DNA of 64,000 nt. It comes from Sanguinoderma infundibulare. Taxonomy: Eukaryota; Basidiomycota; Agaricomycetes; Polyporales; Polyporaceae. Positions 11,433-21,544 of the stretch are shown piece by piece. The stretch lies in the NCBI GenBank assembly GCA_032821775.1, contig JAVLRN010000008.1, positions 2,604,001 through 2,668,000 on the forward strand, written 5' to 3'. The translations under genes were made by a program, and so were the position numbers. Within the stretch, counting starts at the first letter, position 1, and every line of letters begins with the position of its first letter. Under the pieces are notes generated by a model. The model saw nothing but the letters and a program-made list of their open reading frames with translations, was not told the DNA's origin and did no database searches.

Positions 11433-12181
11433 GTTGGGTATGGACCGGAGTGGGTAAAAGTACTAGTAGTTGGAGTAAAAATAAATCCACGAGCACTATG
11501 TCGTTGCCGGCTTCATGTACCGTGACACTGTTATAGACAGTGTTCCGTACTATGAACTCACCGGTCCTGTATCCGTACAGCCTTTCAATTTGTCGTAATT
11601 TCGAATGGCTGACGTTACGTTGTCATCCTGCAGAAAGTTCCGAGTGAGGTTGCCGGCAGAAAATCCTGAGGCCGGAGCGGTGGGGACGGTACCCGGGCCG
11701 CACAGGATGCTGGCTGTAAGCGCTGGTCCAAATTAGCCGAGTCCGCTTCGCGCCGAGCCTCAGGCCAACTTGACCTCAACGGCCCCCTTCTTGATGCAGT
11801 CGGCCCACTCTACCAGTAGCCATCGTAGCCTTTCCCAACCTCCAGCTGGCTCGCCAGTATAAATGCAGCAATCGGAAAATACAGCAAGAAAGCTAGCCTT
11901 AGCACGCTCAAGCCACCAGTGCTAAACGGATTCCGTGCCGGTCCCAGTCGGTCACTAACGTACCAGGGTCCAGACTTCTGCGGCGCTTGGATCTCGACCT
12001 ATGACCCAAGTACGTTCTTGATATGGGTTTTGGAGGCATGGGACGAAACTTTGTTTCGGCTCATACAAACGTCAACTGAGAAGCAGCGGCCTTCATCATG
12101 GGAGGAACTCCACCACTTAGTAATACCTTTGGTCTTTTCCCCTTTGAACACCACCTACACTGACACTGCTCTACCTAGCAA
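11433..12181. other. Intergenic, upstream of FMO-B
   Basis: About 750 bases, the mirror counterpart of the ~800-base gap between FMO-C and DAAO (17215-18013). A TATA-like AGTATAAAT at 11857-11865 is the only element noted; it lies about 320 bases before the FMO-B start, so its link to that gene is uncertain. Confidence 0.4.
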
Positions 12182-13987
12182 ATGACTCTCAACAGTCCTG
12201 CCAAGTTTCGAGTAGCTATCGTGTGCGTGCTCCCGACTTCCATTCCTGCTAGCTCTGTGATACTCATAGATGGACAGGGGAGCGGGCCTCGGAGGCCTCC
12301 TCTTCGCGCTGCTGTTGCAGAAGCACGCTCAAGACCTCGAAGTCGACATCTACGAGTCTGCTCCCGAGTTGACGGAGGTCGGAGCTGGAGTAGCGATGTG
12401 GCCGCGCATGTGGGAGGTCCTCAGGTACCTCGGCCTCGAGGAAGAGCTGCTGGAGATCAGCGGCGCCGGCCGCGCTGGAGGTGCTACTTTAAACTTGGCC
12501 TTGCTTCTTGGGGATTGGTTGCAGTCGCTGATGGACGATCGATGTGTTAGCTCTCCCTATGATATTTCGTAAGGCAGACGAGCCGCACCATGTCGATGAT
12601 CTTGCCTCCATGCCCCCCGCTTGTAAGTCACACACTGATGTGTAACCGCCTGTGCTAATGGGATGTACCAGCGTACACATTCTACAGAGCGAACCTCCAG
12701 CAACTCTTCGCGAAGCACCTTCGGACTTACGACAAGATTCAGTACGCGAAGCGTCTCGCATCCTACGCTGAACCCACGTCAGAGCTCAACCCCATCGTAC
12801 TCAAATTCTACGACGGCACGGAGGCTACGTGCGACTTGCTCGTCGGCTGTGACGGTATCAAGTCCTCTGTCCGAGGCACGATGTATACGAAGCTAGCTGT
12901 GGAGGCCGAGAGCCGGGGAGAGAGGGAGGCCGCCGTCCGGCTCCGTGTGATGAACGACCCGGTCTGGTCCGGACGCGTTGCGTACCGAGGATTGATTCCT
13001 GCGGCGAAGTTGGGGCAGAATGTTTTGAAGGATGCGCACGCATTCCAGATTGTGAGCTCTTGCTACTCATACAGCTTATTACAGTGCGGTGACGCGATGC
13101 CTCAGGCCTTAGGAAAGAACAAGGTAGAGTGCACTGCAGCGCAGTTGGTTTACACAGTTGCATTGACCAGCTAAAGAACATCATATGGTATCCAATCTCT
13201 GGAGGAGAGGTTATTAACGTCGTTGCCTTCGTGGAAACACCGGGTGCCAGGGGAACTCCGTACAAGGGCCCGTGGGTCTCGACAACGACGACGGAGGAGG
13301 TCGTGCAACAATATACTGGATGGAACGCGACCACGGAATCCCTTATCAAGGTAAATTTAGTCGACTGAAGTCCCATGTACTGAGATGAATGTGTCGGGGG
13401 CAGTCGCTGGTGAATCCAACGATCTGGGCCATTCACTCCGTGGATGACCTCCCAACCTATATCAAGGGGAGGGTCGTCCTGCTCGGAGACGCGGTACGCA
13501 TATCCTCTATCCCTTTGTTCCTGCATTCTTACTGTGGTGGCATCAGGCACATGCGATGACCCCACACTTGGGTACTGGTGCCGGCCAAGCCATGGAGGTG
13601 GGATTCCTTCTCACCCCTCGGCTATATATGGAGCGTCTCTGATGTTCCGCGCACGGGCAGGATGGTCTCGCGCTCTCAACTATCCTCGCTCATCCGTCCG
13701 TCACGCTCAAGACTCTTCCGGGGGCGTTGAAGATATATGACGACGTCCGGCGTCCGGACGCGCAGGACATGAAGCGCCGCTCGTACGAGGCCGGCTCGAT
13801 CTACCACCTCAACGAATTCGGGTGGGACAAAGTGTCAGCGGAAGAGAGCGCTGCCGGGAAATACCCGCGTGATATGTTGACGGAATTGGGGAAGGAGATG
13901 ACGCAGAATCTGGACTGGGCCTTCGAGGGCAACTTCATGGAGGGGCGGGACAAGGTGATAAGTATTCTGGAGAACGTCTCATTTTGA
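12182..13987 (+). CDS. FAD-dependent monooxygenase, salicylate-hydroxylase-like (FMO-B)
   Basis: Same family, exon plan and predicted chemistry as FMO-A, and very close to FMO-C. Exon 1 (MTLNSPAKFRVAIV, to 12222) joins exon 2 (from 12278) to make the FAD-binding AIVGAGLGGLLFALLLQKH. Later motifs: DLLVGCDGIKSSVRG, DPVWSGRVAYRGLIP, NIIWYPISGGEVINVVAFVE, GRVVLLGDA joined to AHAMTPHLGTGAGQAME, and DGLALSTILAHPSVT. The fifth exon is 18 nt (13106-13123). The C-terminal exon ends FMEGRDKVISILENVSF. All nine exons splice cleanly, so it appears intact. It forms the left arm of an inverted duplication with FMO-C, the two C-termini facing a broken MFS gene. No targeting signal seen. Confidence 0.87.
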
Positions 13988-14248
13988 CCAAGGCTCGCCT
14001 GCTTGTGTACGACGGTGAAGTGAGCGTTTAGGCTCCGTGTATTGTGATGCAGTGGGCGAGATGTAAGCCCAATCTAGAGGCACACATGATCATAAAGGAT
14101 TGAGTCATATTTTTGTCCGGATGAGGTCCTCTACGGTTTCTAACACGTCGTATGTCAGGTTAATGGATGCAGGTATTGACTAACCCAGGCAAGCACAGTA
14201 CGACTGACGCTGCTGTGCCCGACGTGAAACTCCGGCAATCGAACCTTT

Positions 14249-15290
14249 CTATCCCATCTTCGCCTTCAGATGCTTCCAAAGCGTCATGAACATGACACCG
14301 CCAATCCCCACAAACGCAAGCTGCAGTCCGACGTGGGTCAGCATCCCCACTTTCACGCCAGAACGGCCAAACATGGCACCCGTCACCAGCCCGGCGTAGT
14401 TGCTCCACTGGATGAACAGACTGATCTACCCGTTCCACTCTCCTGGCAGCTGCTTCGAGAGTAGGGAGAGCGTGACCGTGGTTGCGACGTTGAACCCGAG
14501 CGCGACGAGGAACCAGGAAAGCCGGAGCGTGCCGTAACTGACCCTGCGCGCGCCCAAGATCATCATCGCGGCGACGCCGATGGACGTGCCCAGCGCGAGC
14601 GTGTGCCGGTCCTGGACGCGGCGTGCGAAACCGAAGTTGAGGCGCAGGAAGGGGATGGTGCAGGCGCCGCCGAGAGCGATGAAGTTCCCGCGGCAAAGGG
14701 CGTGAAGTGGAACGGTTCGCGGGGTCGGTCGAGCCGGTGAAGACGGGGATGTTCGACTCCCAGGCACCGAGGATGAAGAAGTTCATCATCGCGTACCAGC
14801 ACATCGTTACGGAAACGCCCCACTGGTGAGGGGTCATCGTGTAGATCAGAGAGGCGGGAGCTGGCGGGGCGGGCAATGAGACTTCTGTCTCTGAGATATG
14901 AGTGGAACCCGAGCCTCTCTCCTTGTTCCGTCTCATGTCTTGCCTGCGGCGGAGACGGAGACGGTTCGGAGAGCGTTGGGCTTCCGCGGCTATGTTTGGG
15001 GAACGTCCTCGAAGAATACGTAAAGGGCGATGCAAAACAGGACCCAGTAAGCGGCCGTGATCCAACCGGGACTTGTATACCCGTTGAAGATAGAGTTGCC
15101 AAAACCGACTTTGAAGCTATCGTGGTTTCAGTCGAGCGATGAAACGTCGGGGATGGGGTGCACTTACAGAAGCCCACCAAAGAACCGAATTACAAAATTG
15201 TTCACGAACGGAGTTGCCAAGGAGGTGCCGAGCCGATATCGGATTGGATGTGGGGTTATGAAAGAAGCCGTCGTTCATAGGACGAAGCCG
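14249..15290 (-). pseudogene. MFS-type transporter, C-terminal half, multiply disrupted
   Basis: Minus-strand remnants of a polytopic membrane protein with long hydrophobic segments: SIFNGYTSPGWITAAYWVLF, QWGVSVTMCWYAMMNFFILG, GNFIALGGACTIPF-like, VSYGTLRLSWFLVALGFNVA, and a last helix ending LWKHLKAKMG with a stop at 14249-14251. It resembles fungal major-facilitator proteins of the MFSD8/SPX-MFS type; the subfamily is a guess. Lesions: in-frame stops after FFEDVPQT, at GEWNG (TAG, about 14427) and within the following linker, plus at least two frameshifts near 14700. The N-terminal half of the protein is not present: beyond about 15300 the sequence runs into the 3-prime flank of FMO-C. It sits at the centre of the mirrored DAAO-FMO arrangement. 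Confidence 0.75.
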
Positions 15291-15409
15291 CAAGGCCTCT
15301 TTCCCATCCCACGTTGACTAATTCTCTTGCATGGGTTCTCGAACACCACAAGGATCACTGTAAACAGAAAAATACCCTTCGCCATTACGCACAAGCAGTA
15401 GAGCCCTGG

Positions 15410-17214
15410 TCACAATGAGACGCTCTCCAGGATCCGTATCACCTCGTCCCGGCCCTCCATGAAGTTGCCCGCGAAATTCCAGTCCAGGTTCGCCGTCGCC
15501 ACCTTCCCCAGTTTCGTCAGAAGATCGGGCGGGTACTGACCGGCCGCGCTCTCTTCCGCTGACACCTTGTCCCATCCAAGCTCGTTGAGATGGTAGATCG
15601 AGCCTGCCTCGTGCGAGCACCGCTGCATGCCCTGTGCGAAGGGACGCCGGACGTCGTCGTAGATCTTCAACGCACCGGGAAGAGTCTTGAGCGTGACGGA
15701 CGGATGGGCGAGGATAGTTGAAAGGACGAGACCATCCTGCTCATGCGCGAAACGTCAAATGTGCTGTATTCGGAGGAGCGAGAAGGAAAGTCACCTCTAT
15801 GGCTTGGCCCACGCCCGCGCCCAAGTGTGGGGTCATCGCGTGCGCCTGAATCAACAATCGGGTACGATATTAATACAGCAAAAATGGATAATCACGCATG
15901 CGTACCGAGTCTCCAAGCAGAACAACCCGTCCCTTGATATAGGTTGGGAGGTCATCCACGGAGTGAATGGCCCAGATCGTCGGATTCACAAGCACCTGCT
16001 CCCACCCTATTCGTAACAATACATACACTGAAGCCCCATAAGCGTACCTTTACAAGCGACTGCGTTATCGCATTCCAACCAGCATATTGCTGCGCGACCT
16101 CCTCCGTCGTCGCTGTCGAGACCCACGGGCCACCGTAGGGAGTTCCCCTCGCGCCTGGATTTTCCACGTACGCAACGATGTTGATGACCTTTCCTCCGGA
16201 GATAGGATATGACACAATGTGCTTCAACTGGTCAGTAAGGCTGTGTCAACCATCTACGTTACAGTGCACTCTACCTTGTTCTTTCCTAACGCCTATGTGA
16301 ATCGCGTCAGATATTAGAACGTGTCATATCAGCAACGAAAGCTTACAAACTGGAGCGCACGCGCATCCTCCAAGACGCTCTCCTCCAACCTCGCCGCAGG
16401 AATCAATCCGCGGTACGCAAGGCGTCCAGACCAGACCGGGTCGATCATCGCACAGAGCCGCGCCGCCACCTCCCTCTCGCCCCGGCTCTCGGCCTCCTCA
16501 GCTAGCTTCGTATACATCGTACCGCGGACAGCAGACTTGATACCGTCACAGCCGACAAGCAAGTCGCACGTCGCTTCTGTGCCGTCCTGAAACCTGAGAA
16601 CGACCGGGTCGAGATCCGACGTGGGTTCAGCGTAGGATGTGAGACGCTTCGCGTATTGAATCTTGTGGTACGCGCGGAGGCGCGTTGCAAGAAGCTGCTG
16701 GAGGTGCGCCCTGTAGAACGAGTACACTGGGACATCCCATCAGCACCGGTGATTTGAGGTCGGTATGTGACTTACGAGCCGGCGGAATGCGTGCAAAATC
16801 GATAGGGTGAGGCTCGTCAGCCTTGCGGAATATCATAGGGAGAGCTGATACATCGATCGTTCATCAGCAACCGCAACAGATCGACACGGAGGGCAACCAA
16901 TTGCAAGCTAATACTTCCAGCACGGCCAGCGCCGCTGATCTCCAGCAATTCGTCCTCTAGGTCGAGGTACCTGAGGATCTCCCAGTTGCGCGGCCACATT
17001 GCCACCCCCGCTCCCACCTCCGACAACTGGCTTGCGGACTCGTAAATGTCGACTTCGACGTCTTCAGTGTGCTTCTGCAACAGCAGCGCGAAGAGGAGGC
17101 CTCCCAGGCCGGCTCCACTGTCCAACGATGAGTTATCACAAAGCTGGTAGATATGGAAGCAGATACCACGTACACAATGGCTACTCGAAACTTGGCGGGA
17201 CTGGTTAGAGTCAT
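15410..17214 (-). CDS. FAD-dependent monooxygenase, salicylate-hydroxylase-like (FMO-C)
   Basis: Inverted near-copy of FMO-B. Exon 1 encodes MTLTSPAKFRVAIV and joins exon 2 to give AIVGAGLGGLLFALLLQKH. Downstream: LPMIFRKADEPHPIDFARIP, VYSFYRAHLQQLLATRLRAY, DLLVGCDGIKSAVRG, DPVWSGRLAYRGLIP, HIVSYPISGGKVINIVAYVE, VVLLGDS joined to AHAMTPHLGAGVGQAIE, and a last exon ending VIRILESVSL. The 18-nt exon lies at 16275-16292. All FAD/NAD(P)H motifs are kept, so it is predicted functional. Its start faces the stop of the DAAO-like gene in the same direction, about 800 bases away. Substrate unknown; an aromatic hydroxylation is the family-level expectation. Confidence 0.87.
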
Positions 17215-18013
17215 GTTGCCGAGTAGAGCAATTTGTTAGGCGGAAAATTCCCCGGGATGACGGTGTCGGTGGCGGAGGTCCTAGCGCGGTCTCCCAGTGC
17301 GACCGCGCGGCGCGTCCCAGTCGACCTTTTCCATGCTGTAAACCCTATCAAGTACCAAAAGCGTCGTTGAGGCCAGGTAATAGGATTAACGGCTGTGTCA
17401 ATTTCCAAGTGCGAAAGTAGCGCCTTAAGCGTACTAAAGCTCGCTTGATGACTGTCCTTTCCGGTTTCTGCACTTCTACCGACGAGCCAGCTGGGGGTTG
17501 AACGTTGAACGTTGACGTTGGGGAAGGAGCGACTGGTGGCTCGGACTTGCAGGAATGAGGCCGCGGGCTCACCAAAATTGACTCGGCGCTTACGTCAGCA
17601 CCGTCGATTCCAACAGATCCAAACACCATGCTCCGAGTCGGACCGCATCTGGCACTCGACCGTGACATCCGTATGTTCTGCGGTGCTCGTTACCGACGTC
17701 GAGGTAAGCGTTTTCCTTGTTTACGGACTTTGACAGATGCTGAAGGCAGACGTGTGTTCGTGTTCGGGTCGAGGCTTGCCTGGAATCGGACGTACGCAAC
17801 CTCACTCGGAACTCTCTGCAGGATCGTAACGTCGGGTTCACCATTCTAGGATAGAGATAAAACGCCAGGCCATACGTATACAGTACAGGTGAGCACAGAG
17901 AGAGCAATGTCTACAAGGGTACAAGAAGCAATGTTGAATCGACGACGTAGTTCGCGTGAATTTTAATTTTATCTCAGCTACGGTCCCACCAAGTCCCCAC
18001 TCCGCTCCAGACC
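17215..18013. other. Intergenic, between FMO-C and DAAO-like gene
   Basis: No gene recognised. A short direct repeat, GTTGAAC GTTGAAC GTTGAC, occurs near 17497-17518. This gap would contain the FMO-C promoter and the DAAO terminator region. Confidence 0.45.
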
Positions 18014-19312
18014 CTAGAGCCTCGCCGAGAACCTCCCGTCGACCTGCTCGTGCCTGCGGGTGCAAGCCTTCTCAATCGCCATCGCCGTCGGAGCCTTGTC
18101 CAGCAGCGCCTCCTCCACCAACGCCAACACGTCCGCCGCACAGCCCCACGCGAGGGACCACCCGGCACCTCCATGACCGTACGTGTGGATGATACGGCTG
18201 TGCTTCACGATGGACTCCCCGACGACCGGGCGCAGCTCGCGCTCGACGCGGACGTTCTGCCGGCGGAAAGGCCGGAGACCCTGCGAGATCGGGTACTCGG
18301 GGTCGAGGCGCGCCTTCTTCAGCTGGGGGAGGAACGCCTCGGCGCGAGCGCGCATGCGCTTGATGATGGGCGTGTCGAGGGTGTAGTCGAGCTCGCCCTT
18401 GTGCGACTCGGTGATGCCGCCGATGATGAGAATCTTGTCGTTGCGCGGGACGAGGAAGACGATCTCGTTGGCGACCTCGGCAGAGATGCTGAGCGCGGCG
18501 TCGATGACGGGGAAGTCTGTGCCGTCGTTGATGACGCGCAGGAGCCCGCCGCGGATGGGGTAGCAGGTAGAGTCGCCTGCGAGCTCCGTTCCCGCAATCC
18601 CGGTCGCATTGATGATGACGTCCGCGGCGTACTCGGCACGGAGGGCCTGCTCCTGGTCGAGAAGGTCGCCGTGGATGGTGCGGGTGACGAGCCGAGCCCC
18701 CTTGCGCTGGACGAGGTCCGTGAGCCACGTCATCCCACGATCAGTATCGATCACGGGCGCGAGCATCTCGTAGGCGTCGACGGCACCATAGCTAAGGTTA
18801 ACGTTGCGCTCTTGGAGGATCGACGAGGTGTGGCGGAAGCCCCGGACGCCGCTCGCGGCGATCTCGTTCATCTTCGCAAGCGAGGTGGCGTCGTCGTTGA
18901 CGTGGAAGGGGAAGAAGAAGTCGGCAGGCTTCATGGAGACTCCGACTTCGCGAGCGAGGTCGGGGTTCGCGGCGATCGCGTCCCAGATGTGGTAGGAGAC
19001 CATGCACCACTTGCGAGAGTGCTGGAGGGAGATGGCGTCGGTGTGCTGGCCACAGACCGCCGGGGGGTACTCCCAGAGGGCACCGGCGATCTGGGAGGTC
19101 AGTCGCTGCTCCTTGCCAAAGGAGGCCCACTCCTTGGCGAGGATCGTTACATGGTAGCCCTTGTCGAGAAGGGCCCAAGCGGTGGTGAGACCGATGACGC
19201 CGCCTCCGACGATCAGGGCTCGCGGGGAGTATGGGGTAGCGGGCTCGAGGCACACGGGGGAGGGCGACAGGTTCTTCCAGAACACGAGAGGCTGGGCATT
19301 GACAGCGGCCAT
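18014..19312 (-). CDS. D-amino-acid-oxidase-like FAD oxidoreductase
   Basis: Intronless 432-residue flavoprotein of the DAO family, which oxidises D-amino acids or related amines to imino acids with release of H2O2. FAD-binding ALIVGGGVIGLTTAWALLDKG lies at about residues 32-52; the family's CYPIRGGLLRVIND block is near residue 250; the C-terminal FAD/substrate region IIHTYGHGGAGWSLAWGCA is near residues 380-400. The last three residues are ARL, an acceptable variant of the type 1 peroxisomal signal, in keeping with the peroxisomal site of fungal DAAOs. The length is somewhat above the typical ~350-370 residues, partly through an N-terminal extension of about 30 residues. Substrate not readable. 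Part of the mirrored DAAO-FMO unit; the left counterpart is a relic. Confidence 0.88.
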   Translation of the reverse strand: MAAVNAQPLVFWKNLSPSPVCLEPATPYSPRALIVGGGVIGLTTAWALLDKGYHVTILAKEWASFGKEQRLTSQIAGALWEYPPAVCGQHTDAISLQHSRKWCMVSYHIWDAIAANPDLAREVGVSMKPADFFFPFHVNDDATSLAKMNEIAASGVRGFRHTSSILQERNVNLSYGAVDAYEMLAPVIDTDRGMTWLTDLVQRKGARLVTRTIHGDLLDQEQALRAEYAADVIINATGIAGTELAGDSTCYPIRGGLLRVINDGTDFPVIDAALSISAEVANEIVFLVPRNDKILIIGGITESHKGELDYTLDTPIIKRMRARAEAFLPQLKKARLDPEYPISQGLRPFRRQNVRVERELRPVVGESIVKHSRIIHTYGHGGAGWSLAWGCAADVLALVEEALLDKAPTAMAIEKACTRRHEQVDGRFSARL

Positions 19313-21544
19313 TGTGTGTGTGAATAGAGAGATGCGAGGGGGCGAGGAACGCTAGGGCTGTGTGTCTGGGGGTTGGAGGAGACGAACAGTCTGGCCTGAA
19401 CCTTTTAAACATTTCTGTGTATGCCCTACATCTCTGGTGTTGTGCTTACGAGTAGCGCTCCCTACAAAGGTACACGCCCAGACTTTTTCGAGCGACACGC
19501 CGAACGTCACGGCGTCTCGGGCTATGTCGCAAAACTCCACGTCCGAGTTAGGTAACTAGCGACCATTAGAGGACGAACGATGGTCCTTGTGTGGGTCCCA
19601 TCATGAGGCCGTGATCGCCTTTACAGATCCTAGACCTGGACCGCTCTCGAGCTACAGCTTGAACGTACGAACAGTCTGTCCGTGCACAACATCACGCCGT
19701 TTTTGTCCATGCTTTCTCTGGTCTGTCATATGTTCAAATACTGTCAAGGTGCCTCGCAGATGTTCTAACATACAAACGTCGTTCGTGATGTGACAGTTAC
19801 CATGGGCGCATGGTCATAGGACATACGGCTCGGCGTCCATAACTTTCTATGAAACCGCCGTGCGCATGCACGTCAGAATAGCATCTTACTGTGCCACGGT
19901 CAACTGACTAAGTTGTTCCGAGGCGGATGCGGTAGAGCCACATGTCTGGGGTTCTGTCTGACGGCATTGCATCAGCGACGAACGCACGTTTGCGTTCCGT
20001 GGAGGTCGGTGTTTCCGATGCTTATGTCTAAATTCACTTCAGCAGCTTCCAATGTCGCGTCGACATCCAGCAGGCGCGATTCTGGACTCTCAGCCGAGGT
20101 CTCCAGCGCCGAACCATTCATGGCATGTTGAACCCAACGGTACCACGGAACCGACTGCCTCGTACTAGAAGGAACTGCAGACGATGTCTGAACATTCTAG
20201 CTAAAAGAACTGCTGTGGTCGGAGAGATCTCGCATCTAGACGTCCCGATCGGCGGCAACAAGCATTGGAATTTCGAAAAACGGTTACCTCGCGCACTCGT
20301 GCCTCATATTCACGCCATTTCCGATCACTTCTATTAACGCGGGAGAACAGAGATCACAATCACGAATCGTGCGTGTTATTGTCAGTCGTGGGATTCAAGT
20401 TGTCAAGCGGTGGGGGCTCATCATAGACGTGGGGGGTTTGGGGAGAGGTTCACCACGGTCCACCCCGAGCGGCCAGGTACCCAATTTGACTCCGACACAC
20501 CGCCTGCTCAGCGTTCCGTCTCGCGTTCCGCTTGTGTCCGGGTGCATGAGGAACTGTCAATCTATACTCCTTCTTCACGTCGAGTGGTTAATCGCGACCC
20601 GTGCTGATCCGTGAAGCAAAAGAACGAACGCCAAGCTGTCATACGGAAGGGACGTGGCTGCACCCGGCCGTACACGTCGTTATAAATTTGTCCCCAAACG
20701 TTACCGACGCCTCGGCTAGGACGCTCAGGCCGCTGAGCGTCCATGCTCCCCTCGATTCTGGAATGACACTATTATTACTCAGGTTGCGAGGTCCGAACAA
20801 AATCACTGAACTGTCAGCTTCAGCAGCATCGCAGCACCATAGCATCCGGAACATGAGCGGCCAGTACAAGAACTTACGCCAATGCACTCCCGGACCACGT
20901 ACGTATACAGGTACGTACGTAGGCGCGGCCAAGACAAGAGCCAGGTTGCGACAGATGCAGATCCGTCCATCGGCACACACAAAACCTTGCGATGGAAGAC
21001 CAATATAGAACGAAGGCAATGTCGGTCTGCGAGAAGACTTCGACATTGCAGGCAGGATATTCAGATCAAGATCAGGCCTGCTAAACGAATTCCAGACGCC
21101 GTAAAACCATAGGTAAAGGAAAGACGTCCGAGAAGCGAGATGGAAGAAAAAGTGGTATCCATCTATCGTACAAGGTATACGTGCATGCGACCGTGTGTAG
21201 GCATACACGCAAAGAAACTATCCAGGACATATACTCATACGTACTACGAACTACGACTGCATCGTCGAGATCCCCAAGCACGTTGTTCCTCCCCGCCATA
21301 TTATGCGACTGTATTAAGAATTTCGTTCCGACTTCATCCCGAACCCTCCACGCTTCCTCCCCTTCCCCAGGAATTCGTCTAAAGGTACATATGGACAAAC
21401 GGACAACAGAGCGCGAGAAGAGCATACACGAATTGCAACGGCGAGAACATTAGACAACAAAATCACTCAACTACTCACTCACCCAAAACTTCGATCGCGA
21501 CGAGCTTCGCGAACCCACGCCTTGCCTCGCCAAGCCGATGTGGA
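19313..21544. other. Long intergenic stretch
   Basis: 2.2 kb between the DAAO start and the 3-prime end of the Mam3-like gene. It contains a short ACGTAC-rich patch around 20898-20922 and several medium-sized open frames that overlap on both strands. None has recognisable motifs or a splice pattern, so no gene is called. It should hold the DAAO promoter just above 19312. Confidence 0.45.

Noticed and set aside
18050..19327. 425-codon open frame on the plus strand
   Set aside because: Exact antisense of the intronless DAAO-like gene; GC-rich third positions remove stops on the opposite strand. It shows no motifs.
20639..21208. 189-codon minus-strand frame in the 19.3-21.5 kb gap
   Set aside because: No recognisable motif, overlapped by several equally open frames on the other strand, and no splice-linked partner exon.
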